DNA of 64,000 nt, from contig CABZTD010000002.1 of NCBI GenBank assembly GCA_902528515.1, positions 58,067 through 122,066 on the forward strand. Reading direction: 5' to 3'. The translations under genes and the position numbers were made by a program. The notes below the pieces were generated by a model that saw nothing but the letters and a program-made list of their open reading frames with translations, was not told where the DNA came from and did no database searches. This DNA comes from K189A clade bacterium (GTDB lineage Bacteria > Pseudomonadota > Gammaproteobacteria > Pseudomonadales > Azotimanducaceae). Shown one piece after another: positions 55,040 to 63,196 of the stretch; position 1 is the stretch's first letter, and each line of letters starts with the position of its first letter.

Positions 55040-56224
55040 CTAGGTAACTCTCTCAATAAGAGTGCCGGTGCCAAGACCGCCCCCGCAGCACATGCTGATT
55101 AAACCATAGCGCCCTTGAATACGCTGTAGTTCGTGCACTGCCTTGGTGACTAAAATACAGCCTGTGGCACCCAATGGATGACCGAGGGCGATTGCGCCGC
55201 CATTGGGGTTAACCTTAGTCATATCCGCTCCCACGGTTTTTGCCCAGGCTAAAACAACCGAAGCGAAGGCTTCGTTGACTTCAAAGACGTCTATATCGGC
55301 AATATTCAGGCCCGTCTGCTTGAGCATCTTCTCGGTGGCAGGAATGGGACCTTCCAGCATCATCACAGGATCGCAGCCCACAAGGGCAGAAGCCCGTATT
55401 ACTGCAATGGGCGAAAGTCCCAATTCTGCCGCCTTAGAAGCGCTCATCATCAGCACTGCTGCCGCGCCGTCGGCAATTTGTGAGGATGTGCCGGCGGTGT
55501 GTACGCCATCTTCCCTAGCCACACTCCTCAGCCCTGCGAGCCCATCGAGGCTGGTTTCCCGGGGGACTTCATCCGTGGTTACGCGCAATATTGTGTCGGT
55601 ACGCTCAAAGTTGTCGTCCATTTCCGGCGCTTCGACGGGGATGATTTGCGAGTCAAAATGACCGTTCTCAATTGCTGCCTTCGCGCGCATTTGCGACTGC
55701 AGCCCGAAGTTGTCGGTATCGCTGCGGGTCAGTTGATACTTCTCCGCCAGACGCTCTGCGGCCTCGAATTGGCTTGTGAATTCGCGTTGCTCGAAGTAGC
55801 TGCGACCGACGGGTTTGCCCATTTTCTTGTTCGCAGGAACAGCGTCGCTGCCAATCGGTACGCGCGTCATATTCTCGACCCCACAGGCCATGACCACATC
55901 TGCTGCTCCTGAGCTAATGATGTTGTGGGCCAGGGTTGTCGACTGTTGAGACGAACCGCATTGAGAGTCGATGGTAATGCAGGGCGTCTCTATGGCGCCG
56001 CCGTTTGCCAACCAGGCTGTGCGCGTAATGTTCATACCCTGTGATGCCAACTTGTTCACGCAGCCACCGACCACTTGATCGACATCTGCAGACTCCAAGT
56101 GGTTGCGCGCTAAGAGTTGCATCATCACCTGACCGAGCATGTCGGCTGGATGTGCTCCGCCAATGCTGCCGCCCTTGCGACCAACGGCAGAGCGTGCGGC
56201 GTCGATAATCACGACATCTTCCAT
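55040..56224 (-). CDS. Acetyl-CoA C-acyltransferase (thiolase)
   Basis: A 394-residue thiolase that cleaves 3-ketoacyl-CoA. Catalytic Cys89 is in DSQCGSSQQST, the histidine in ALGHPLGATGC, and the second cysteine in CCGGGLGTGTLIE. The segment NVNEAF-like motif reads VFEVNEAFASV. GGGGAA lies before the ATG. Together with the FadB/FadJ-like gene at 60034 and the acyl-CoA ligase, it supplies a beta-oxidation route. Length is standard. Confidence 0.96.
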   Translation of the reverse strand: MEDVVIIDAARSAVGRKGGSIGGAHPADMLGQVMMQLLARNHLESADVDQVVGGCVNKLASQGMNITRTAWLANGGAIETPCITIDSQCGSSQQSTTLAHNIISSGAADVVMACGVENMTRVPIGSDAVPANKKMGKPVGRSYFEQREFTSQFEAAERLAEKYQLTRSDTDNFGLQSQMRAKAAIENGHFDSQIIPVEAPEMDDNFERTDTILRVTTDEVPRETSLDGLAGLRSVAREDGVHTAGTSSQIADGAAAVLMMSASKAAELGLSPIAVIRASALVGCDPVMMLEGPIPATEKMLKQTGLNIADIDVFEVNEAFASVVLAWAKTVGADMTKVNPNGGAIALGHPLGATGCILVTKAVHELQRIQGRYGLISMCCGGGLGTGTLIERVT

Positions 56225-56269
56225 ACGGATTCCCCTTTTTTAGTAAACAAAAATAGTTGCGGGTGTGGC

Positions 56270-56869
56270 CTAGACCTCGTTTTGGTCTTGCCAGCGTCTG
56301 ATACGGGTTGGTGTCTCGGGTCGAGGGCGCTCGTCAGGCTTGCTGGCGGCGCTGCCGATGTAAATAAAGCCTGCAATATCTTCATGGTCACCGATCCCGA
56401 AAAGTGACTGGATGTGGGTATCGTAGGTATACCATTCCGTCAGCCATTGGGCGGCAAAACCAGCCAGGCTGGCAGCCACCAAGAGATTTTGGCAGACCGC
56501 ACCGGCAGACAATATCTGCTCCCACTCGGGGATCTTATGCGCCGGTTGGCGTTCGCTGAGCACGGCCACAACCACTGGGGCACGCAAAAACCGGTTCTTC
56601 TCAAAATTGATTTGCGCGTCATTGGCCTCCGGATGCAGTACTTGCCAGCGAGCCGCCAAAATGCCGCCAAATACAGCACGATCGTCTCCGGAAAAAGTCA
56701 CCAAACGCCAAGGACCGAGCTTGCCGTGATCGGGCACTCGCAGCGCAGTCTCGAGAATTGTCTCCAGGATCGTCTCATCGGGGCCCGGTTCTGCGAGGTC
56801 TATCGCCTTGACCGAGCGTCGGCTGCTAATTCGTTCTAGTGCGTCGGGTAGCGGGCGATCAGGGTACAC
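56270..56869 (-). CDS. Nitroreductase family flavoprotein
   Basis: A 199-residue NfsB/FRP-superfamily flavin oxidoreductase of the short YdjA type. It has SSRRSVKAIDL (FMN phosphate binding), ALRVPDHGKLGPWRLVTFSG near residue 43, and SAGAVCQNLLVAASLAGFAAQWLT in the second half, ending KPDERPRPE. YdjA-like proteins reduce nitro groups or quinones using NAD(P)H. It starts with GTG. It shares strand with the thiolase 45 bases downstream and may be co-transcribed. Confidence 0.92.
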   Translation of the reverse strand: MYPDRPLPDALERISSRRSVKAIDLAEPGPDETILETILETALRVPDHGKLGPWRLVTFSGDDRAVFGGILAARWQVLHPEANDAQINFEKNRFLRAPVVVAVLSERQPAHKIPEWEQILSAGAVCQNLLVAASLAGFAAQWLTEWYTYDTHIQSLFGIGDHEDIAGFIYIGSAASKPDERPRPETPTRIRRWQDQNEV

Positions 56870-57007
56870 GGCAAGTCCTAACTAATCAGATCGCATAGTG
56901 TAGCGAACTTCGATTTCAATCTCTGGTATTTCGAAGCGCTGGAACCGAGTGACAACGTCTCAACGCTTTGCTCCAATACGGCAAATCAAAAGCACGAGGG
57001 AGAGGGG

Positions 57008-57709
57008 ATGAACTTGCATGGAAAAAAGGCATTAGTATTTGGTGGCACATCTGGAATTGGTCTGGCGACCATAAAAATGCTGCAGTCGGAAGGAGCGGCT
57101 GTTGTTGCTATTAGTCGTAACCCCGACAAAGCCGGAGATATCCCAGGCGTGGAATTCGCCGCCTGTGATGTGCGAGATGAAGCTGTCCTGGGAGACCTTT
57201 TCGCTGCCCAAGCGCCCTTTGATGTACTGATCTCTGCCGCTACGGGTGGCGAAAGGGCAGCGGGGCCTTTTTTGCAGATGGATCTTGCCGGCTACAGAGC
57301 CTCGTTCGACAAGTTGTGGGGATATACCAATGTGGTGCGGTTAGGCGCAGAGCATTTGAGTGACGATGGCTGCATCGTACTTGTATCAGGCGCCCCGGCC
57401 CGACGGGCAAAACCCGGTCAGGCGGCAATCGCCTCCGTGGGGGGGGCCGTCGAGCAATTTGTTCGTGCGGTGACAGCTGAGCTGGCGCCCAAGCGCATAA
57501 ACGTGGTCAGTCCTGGCGTGATAGATACGCCCATGTTCGGCAATGACGCGGACGCCAGGGTTAAAATGCTCAGCGGCGCAACCGCCAAGAACCTGATTCC
57601 TAGAGCTGGGACACCTGAAGAGGTGGCTGAAGGCATTATGTTTGTGGTGAAAAACGACTTCGTCACTGGCACCACTATCGACGTCGATGGGGGCTGGATA
57701 CTCAGCTAG
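57008..57709 (+). CDS. SDR-family oxidoreductase
   Basis: A 233-residue short-chain dehydrogenase. The cofactor motif is VFGGTSGIGLATI, the region after the fourth strand is VLISAATGGERA in place of NNAG, and there is a serine in LVSGAPARR. The usual catalytic Y-x-x-x-K is not present; the expected place reads AIASVGGAVEQF. Thus it is an atypical SDR without the standard tyrosine-lysine pair, like some members of the UcpA/YciK-like atypical group. GAGAGGGG lies before the ATG. Confidence 0.85.
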   Translation: MNLHGKKALVFGGTSGIGLATIKMLQSEGAAVVAISRNPDKAGDIPGVEFAACDVRDEAVLGDLFAAQAPFDVLISAATGGERAAGPFLQMDLAGYRASFDKLWGYTNVVRLGAEHLSDDGCIVLVSGAPARRAKPGQAAIASVGGAVEQFVRAVTAELAPKRINVVSPGVIDTPMFGNDADARVKMLSGATAKNLIPRAGTPEEVAEGIMFVVKNDFVTGTTIDVDGGWILS

Positions 57710-57735
57710 TGACGACGCCGTTTTGAGGCGCTCCC

Positions 57736-58890
57736 TTAAAGTGTCGAGGTTTGTGCTTCAACGCCCAAATAGAGTCGTCCCACGGTTTCAAGGGTACTGG
57801 GCGCCACCATGATGTGTTGGGATGTCACATGCACATCTCGCAGGTGGCGCTGCAGAGGCGAATCCTTATAAACCGCGCTGCCACCTCCAAGGGTATACAT
57901 AGCATTCACGGTCTTGATGCTGGTCTCTACCGCGTGGGTAGTGGCTAGGCGAATATCTCTGCGCTGCTCGATGCTCACCCTTTCGCCAGCCTCGGCAACT
58001 AACCAAGCCTCTTCAATGGTCTGATAGTAGAAAGCGCGGGCGCTACGCAGGCGCGCCTCAGCTCGGGCGACTTCTAGGTGCGAGTGCGCGCGATCGGCCA
58101 ATGTAGATGTGCTGTTAATACGCTTTTTGCTCTGGGCAAGCCTAATTAGTTCCTCAATTGCCGCCCGCGCAATGCCGAGCGCGACGGCGCCGATCCCGAT
58201 CGCTAGCAGCGTAAACTGCGGGAACTGGTACAACGGGGTTCGTGGGGGGCGCTGCTCTCCAAAGCCGACAATATGGCTGTCTGGGAGCGTTAGATTGCTA
58301 ACTTCATAGTCGGTACTCCCTGTGCCCTGTAGACCCGAGACATGCCACGTATCCAAAAAATCTATCTGCTCTGCGGGCATTAGGATCATATGCTGGCGGG
58401 GTTTGCGATCGCCGGCCTCGATTAGGCTGCCGCCCAAAATCCAGTTCGCATTTTGGGTACCCGATCCCCACTGCCAGCGACCGCTGACCGTGACCTCTCC
58501 ACTGCTTACCGACGCCTTGCCCGCAGGTGCGAATACACCCGCAATCATTGTGTTGGGATGATTGAAGATCGCTCGCGCTGTGTCCTTGGGAATGCTGGCC
58601 AAGGTCGATCCACTCGTGGCTGCAATAAAGGCTACCCAGCCGCAGGACGCGTTACCTTGCGCCAAACGCTCGAAAATCTGTGCACTGACTAGAGGGGATG
58701 CTTCCAATCCTCCCAAATACTGGGGTACGAAGAGCCGATAAAAACCAGCTTGCGCCATGGCATCGCTGGCGTCTTGGCCAAGCTTGCGTGCCAGATCAAA
58801 CTCGGCGGCTCGGCCCGAAAACTCAAGGCTTAAGCGCCGAGCATGGCCGAGCAGCTGATCGTCAGTCGGGTCTGTTCGAGGTTGGGTCAT
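57736..58890 (-). CDS. Class D flavin monooxygenase, HsaA-like
   Basis: A 384-residue member of the acyl-CoA-dehydrogenase-like monooxygenase group (HsaA/HpaB-type, class D). It has AQAGFYRLFVPQYLGG, GNASCGWVAFIAATSG, VSGRWQWGSGTQNANWILGG, and the C-terminal LGGGSAVYKDSPLQRHLRDVH, which is characteristic of HsaA-like hydroxylases. These use reduced flavin from a partner reductase to hydroxylate phenols such as steroid-derived 3-HSA. A flavin reductase partner is not next to it. Naming is by family, not by substrate. Confidence 0.88.
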   Translation of the reverse strand: MTQPRTDPTDDQLLGHARRLSLEFSGRAAEFDLARKLGQDASDAMAQAGFYRLFVPQYLGGLEASPLVSAQIFERLAQGNASCGWVAFIAATSGSTLASIPKDTARAIFNHPNTMIAGVFAPAGKASVSSGEVTVSGRWQWGSGTQNANWILGGSLIEAGDRKPRQHMILMPAEQIDFLDTWHVSGLQGTGSTDYEVSNLTLPDSHIVGFGEQRPPRTPLYQFPQFTLLAIGIGAVALGIARAAIEELIRLAQSKKRINSTSTLADRAHSHLEVARAEARLRSARAFYYQTIEEAWLVAEAGERVSIEQRRDIRLATTHAVETSIKTVNAMYTLGGGSAVYKDSPLQRHLRDVHVTSQHIMVAPSTLETVGRLYLGVEAQTSTL

Positions 58891-58920
58891 GGCGCAATCC
58901 TATGATGACTTATGGCTGTT

Positions 58921-58940
58921 GCTAGGCCGCTGAGCCTAGC
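58921..58940. repeat. Hairpin at the end of hupE
   Basis: GCTAGGC (58921-58927), CGCTGA loop, GCCTAGC (58934-58940). It overlaps the hupE stop codon and has no T run. Confidence 0.45.
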
Positions 58941-59635
58941 CAATAGCCGGTCAATTGAATGCCTACAAGCAGGAATCCTCCCACCATAATGAACCAGTTA
59001 GCAACCGCCGCCTGGAAGGCGAAGGCCGAGCGACGCTGCCACCCAAAAACGGCGAGAACAATCACAGATAGTGCCATCAGCTGGCCAAATTCGACGCCTA
59101 GGTTGAATGCCAGAAGGTTGATCAATAGGCCGTCATCAGAGAGCGATATTTGCTGTAGCTTGGTGGCCAGCCCAAGGCCATGACAAAGCCCAAAGACAAA
59201 GACAGCAGCTCGCGTGTTGATGCCAAAGTACCAGTTACGATGCTGCGCAAGGTTCTCGAGGGCCTTATAAACCACGGACAAGCCGATAATTGCATCGACT
59301 AGATAAGGGTTAGCATTGGTCTGTAGCATGACGCCAAAAATCAACGTCAGACTATGACCTAGGGCGAAGAGGCTAACGTAGATAGCGACATCGCGGAATC
59401 CCCGCAAGAAAAAAACAACGCCTGCTAGGAACAGTAGGTGATCGAGGCCGGTCACCATATGTTTGGCGCCTAGATAGAGATAGGGCCAAAAGACCACGCC
59501 GGATTGAGCCTGCAGAAAAGCGGCATCACTGGTGTCGACGTTATGCGCGGTAGCTTGACCACTAAAACTCAGGATTAGGGCGAGAAGCCCACAAAGGAGG
59601 AGGTTGTTTCGGGTGCTGGGGTTTAAACCGGGCAT
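58922..59635 (-). CDS. HupE/UreJ-family membrane protein
   Basis: A 237-residue protein with a signal-like first helix (NLLLCGLLALILSFSGQATAHN) and six or seven helices. HupE features are GAKHMVTGLDHLLFLAGVVFF, ALGHSLTLIF and VFGLCHGLGLATKL, with histidines and aspartate that may bind Ni or Co in HupE/UreJ transporters. The start is ATG 59635, overlapping the VOC stop (TGATG). No urease or hydrogenase genes are nearby, so it is of the HupE/UreJ_2 type of uncertain cargo. Confidence 0.88.
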   Translation of the reverse strand: MPGLNPSTRNNLLLCGLLALILSFSGQATAHNVDTSDAAFLQAQSGVVFWPYLYLGAKHMVTGLDHLLFLAGVVFFLRGFRDVAIYVSLFALGHSLTLIFGVMLQTNANPYLVDAIIGLSVVYKALENLAQHRNWYFGINTRAAVFVFGLCHGLGLATKLQQISLSDDGLLINLLAFNLGVEFGQLMALSVIVLAVFGWQRRSAFAFQAAVANWFIMVGGFLLVGIQLTGYWLGSAA

Positions 59636-60006
59636 CAAAGTCGTTGATTGAATTCTATCATGTTGCCACTCGGGTCATGAGTGAAAAACTGACGGCAAAC
59701 ATTCGGGATCTCACGCACATCGGAAGGCGCGAGGCCCTGCAGAGTCAGCGTCGCGTGGACTTCGTCAGCGTCGTCCACTGCTAAGGCAAAATGCTGCTCC
59801 TTAACAGGGGTACCGCTGTCGATGCCAAGCAGGTGGATTTCTTGCCCACCTGCCTGTATCCATGCGCCGGGAAAACCTAAGTCGGGCCGCGTTAAGAGCT
59901 CCAGATTAAGCACCCCAACGTAGAATTCGATGGCGGCATCCACGTCTTTCACATTAATAGAAACATGGTGAATGCCCTGGGTGCTGATCTGAGATGCCTG
60001 TGACAC
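59635..60006 (-). CDS. VOC-family protein (glyoxalase-like)
   Basis: A 123-residue single-domain VOC protein with GIHHVSINVKDVDAAIEFYVGVL, LDLLTRPD-like strand (LELLTRPDLGFPGAWIQ), EIHLLGIDSG and the C-terminal FTHDPSGNMIEFNQ. The metal-ligand glutamate is present. It starts with GTG behind GGAG and is translationally coupled to hupE. It is 27 bases after the multifunctional beta-oxidation gene on the same strand, suggesting an operon. Confidence 0.9.
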   Translation of the reverse strand: MSQASQISTQGIHHVSINVKDVDAAIEFYVGVLNLELLTRPDLGFPGAWIQAGGQEIHLLGIDSGTPVKEQHFALAVDDADEVHATLTLQGLAPSDVREIPNVCRQFFTHDPSGNMIEFNQRL

Positions 60007-60033
60007 TATTTAATTACTCCTCACATATGCGTC

Positions 60034-62142
60034 TTAGGACTGAAGGCTGGCGAAGCTCTTGCCTTCGGCAACCAACTTTTCCAAGAGTGGTGCGGGTTTC
60101 CAGATATCTCCACCGTATTCGGCTTCGAATTTCTTAATGTCGGCCAGAATATTATCGAGACCGATCTGATCCGCCCAAAACATTGGGCCGCCGGTAACTT
60201 CCGGAAAGCCATAACCGTTGATATAAACGATGTCGATATCGCAGGGGCGGATAGCGATACCGTCCTCCAAAATACGCGCGCCCTCATTGATTAAGGGATA
60301 AAGACATCGCTTTAGCACCTCCTCATCTTCGATTGGCCGACGCTCAATACCCAGTTCCGCCGAGGTTTCTTCGACGATTTTCACAACCTCCGGGTCTGCC
60401 TGACCGGCGCGGCTGCCTTCCGGATAAATGTAGTAGCCTCGACTGGTCTTCTGACCATAGCGGTCCAGTTCACAAAGCTTGTCTGCGACCCGGGCAGTAA
60501 TGGGCACGTCTTCGGGTTTCATGCCACCAAGCTTGCGCGCGCGCCAACCTAGATCCAGGCCGCCCAAGTCATTCATCTGAAATGGTCCCATGGGCATACC
60601 AAAGCCGAGAATTGCATTGTCAACCTGATAGGGCGTCGCCCCTTGGAGAATAATTTCACCTGCCTGTCGGGTGTAGCCCGCGAGCATTCGATTGCCAATA
60701 AAGCCCGGAGCATTGCCGGATAGAACGGCGATTTTGTTCAGTGTTCGCCCTAGCTTCATAGAGGTCGCAATGACCTCCTTGCTGGTGTTTTCTCCGCGAA
60801 CAATTTCTAGCAGCTTCATGACGTTGGCGGGACTGAAAAAGTGCAGTCCAATAACAGCCTCTGGGCGGCTGGTGGCCGCGGCCATTTTGTCGATATCCAA
60901 CCCCGAGGTGTTGCTGGCTAACACAGCGCCGGGCTTGGCCACTGCATCCATCTTTTTGAAAGTCTCGACTTTGACATCGATGTTCTCGTAGATGGCTTCT
61001 ATGATCACATCGACATCGGAAATATCCGCGTAGTCTGTCGTGCCTCGAATCAGCGACATGCGTTTATCGACTTCCTCTGCGCTCATGCGACCACGCTGCA
61101 CCTGGATGTCGTAGTTCTTCTTAATCACGCCCAAGCCACGATCCAGAGCCTCTTGGTTCATTTCCACGGCAATGACTGGGATGCCGACATTCAAAAAAGA
61201 CATGGCAATGCCGCCCCCCATGGTGCCGCAGCCGATGACCGCGGCGCTGGTAATGTCTTGAGTCGCCGTATCCTTCGGCACATCCGGGATCTTGGCGACC
61301 TCGCGTTCGGCAAAGAACATGTGAATTAAAGATTCGCGCTGCGGGTGATTCAAACACTTGCCGAAGCACTCTTGTTCTACCGCAATACCTGCATCGAAAT
61401 CACCCAGATTCACTGCGGCTTCAACGCACTGCACGATCATTTCCGGCGCGAAACGCTTGCGCATTTTGCGTGCGGCGTTCTTTCTCGCATTGTCAAAGAT
61501 CTCGGTATTGTCGCGAGCCTGTCTGACAATCTCTTCTTCATCTCGGATTCGGCGAATTGGACTGCCTTTCGCAATGATGTCCGCAGCAAAAGACAGGCCA
61601 TCTTCGACAATATTGCCCTCTGAAAGATGATCCGCGATACCCATTTGGACCGCAGCAGGGCCAGGGATTGGGTCGCCTGACAAAATGAAACTCAGCGCTT
61701 TTTCGGCGCCGATTAAACGTGGTAAGCGTTGGGTGCCGCCCGCACCGGGCAGCAGGCCAAGCTTGACCTCTGGTAACCCTACCGGCGCAGAAGGGGCGAT
61801 CACGCGGTAATGACAGCACAGAGCAACCTCCAGCCCGCCGCCGAAGGCCGTGCCGTTGATTGCGGCAACAATTGGCTTGCTGCTGTTATCCATGGCCGCG
61901 AGGCAGTCGCCCAAACTTGGACCTTCGCTTTTACCGCCAAATTCTGAAATATCCGCGCCGGCGATGAAGGCGCGTCCGGCGCCAGTGAGTACGATGGCTG
62001 CAACCGCATCATCTGCAAGTGCCCTGGTAAGACCATCTTGCAGCCCCTGTCGAACTCCGGAAGACAACGGGTTAACCGGTGGATTGTCGATGGTCATAAG
62101 CGCGATATTGCCACGCACTTCGTAGTGTACGGTTCCTTTCAT
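60034..62142 (-). CDS. 3-hydroxyacyl-CoA dehydrogenase / enoyl-CoA hydratase
   Basis: A 702-residue FadB/FadJ-like multifunctional beta-oxidation enzyme. The N-terminal crotonase domain has GAGRAFIAGADISEF and KLGLLPGAGGTQRLPRL with the hydratase glutamates; the linker follows, then the dehydrogenase domain with AVIGCGTMGGGIAMSFLNVG (about residue 298), LASNTSGLDI and LHFFSPANVMKLLEIV. Length is like FadJ or plant MFP (about 700-730). GGGGAG precedes the ATG. It hydrates enoyl-CoA and oxidises the L-3-hydroxyacyl-CoA. Confidence 0.96.
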   Translation of the reverse strand: MKGTVHYEVRGNIALMTIDNPPVNPLSSGVRQGLQDGLTRALADDAVAAIVLTGAGRAFIAGADISEFGGKSEGPSLGDCLAAMDNSSKPIVAAINGTAFGGGLEVALCCHYRVIAPSAPVGLPEVKLGLLPGAGGTQRLPRLIGAEKALSFILSGDPIPGPAAVQMGIADHLSEGNIVEDGLSFAADIIAKGSPIRRIRDEEEIVRQARDNTEIFDNARKNAARKMRKRFAPEMIVQCVEAAVNLGDFDAGIAVEQECFGKCLNHPQRESLIHMFFAEREVAKIPDVPKDTATQDITSAAVIGCGTMGGGIAMSFLNVGIPVIAVEMNQEALDRGLGVIKKNYDIQVQRGRMSAEEVDKRMSLIRGTTDYADISDVDVIIEAIYENIDVKVETFKKMDAVAKPGAVLASNTSGLDIDKMAAATSRPEAVIGLHFFSPANVMKLLEIVRGENTSKEVIATSMKLGRTLNKIAVLSGNAPGFIGNRMLAGYTRQAGEIILQGATPYQVDNAILGFGMPMGPFQMNDLGGLDLGWRARKLGGMKPEDVPITARVADKLCELDRYGQKTSRGYYIYPEGSRAGQADPEVVKIVEETSAELGIERRPIEDEEVLKRCLYPLINEGARILEDGIAIRPCDIDIVYINGYGFPEVTGGPMFWADQIGLDNILADIKKFEAEYGGDIWKPAPLLEKLVAEGKSFASLQS

Positions 62143-62350
62143 ACTGCTCCCCTGAAGATGGAATGTAGGTTATTGGTCGGTGGCCGCTCGCACCAGCATG
62201 CCCTTCCTGAAAGTGTGCCCCAACTGAGTCGCGAAACCCAGCTCCAGGACGACTCTACGTCCACGAGCTTGTCGAAGAGTTTGGCTTCTATGAATATTCG
62301 TAATCTCCAGCATTTTATGTCAGTTTGCCGCCTCGAAAACGCTCACGAGA

Positions 62351-63196
62351 GTGCCTGCATTGTCCGTCTTTGATTTTCACTGCCATAGCCTGTTTTCCGA
62401 CGGTGCTTTGACGCCAAATGCATTGATTGCGCTTGCTGCTGAAAGAGGCGTGCAGCAACTGGCCATCACCGACCACGATACGACCCTGGCCTATACGCGG
62501 CAGCTGGCAGATCAGGCTGGAGCCGCCAAGATAACCCTCATAAGCGGGTGCGAACTTTCCTGCGTATGGCAGCGCCGCGGTATCCACATCGTCGGGTTAA
62601 ATATGGACATTGCTCATCCTGTTTTTGTGCGGGCCATGGTTGAACAAGCCAAGGCAAGAGATCGACGCGCTGAAAAAATCATCCAAGCGCTCCAGCGCCT
62701 CGGATTCTCAGTGAGCCAAGAACAAATACAGGCGGTTGCGGGCCAGAGCGTGGTTGGTCGCCCGCACTTCGCTGAATACTTGGTAAGAACAAAGCAAATG
62801 CCGTCAATCGCGGCGGCTTTCAAGCGGGCATTGGCCGCAGGACGACCGGGCGACATCAAGGCCGACTGGCCAACGATGGAATCCGCGGTCGGTTGGATCA
62901 ACGAAGCAGGAGGTGTCGCGGTTGTTGCACATCCGTTCAAATACAAAATGACCTTGACCAAGCTGCGCTGCCTGCTTGGAGACTTTGTGGAATTGGGGGG
63001 GCAAGGCATAGAGGTGGTCACGGGGCATCAGCAGGCAAATCATACGCAAACCCTGAACGATCTGGCCCGGCGATTCGATTTAGCAGCCTCGGCGGGTTCG
63101 GATTTTCATCGCCCGGGTCAACCATGGGCCGAGCTTGGACGCGCTAGCGCACTGCCGGAACGGTGCGTGCCAATCTGGAAGCTATGGTCAGCATAG
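62351..63196 (+). CDS. PHP-domain phosphoesterase (RnmA/TrpH-like)
   Basis: A 281-residue PHP protein with metal ligands in FDFHCHSLFSDGALTP, AITDHDTT, VVAHPFKY and the C-terminal GSDFHRPGQPWAELGR. It is like E. coli YciV/RnmA, which hydrolyses 3',5'-nucleoside bisphosphates and trims RNA 5' ends. It begins with GTG with a weak ribosome site. The 208 bases before it show no clear promoter. It overlaps the following flavoprotein gene by 13 bases. Confidence 0.93.
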   Translation: MPALSVFDFHCHSLFSDGALTPNALIALAAERGVQQLAITDHDTTLAYTRQLADQAGAAKITLISGCELSCVWQRRGIHIVGLNMDIAHPVFVRAMVEQAKARDRRAEKIIQALQRLGFSVSQEQIQAVAGQSVVGRPHFAEYLVRTKQMPSIAAAFKRALAAGRPGDIKADWPTMESAVGWINEAGGVAVVAHPFKYKMTLTKLRCLLGDFVELGGQGIEVVTGHQQANHTQTLNDLARRFDLAASAGSDFHRPGQPWAELGRASALPERCVPIWKLWSA

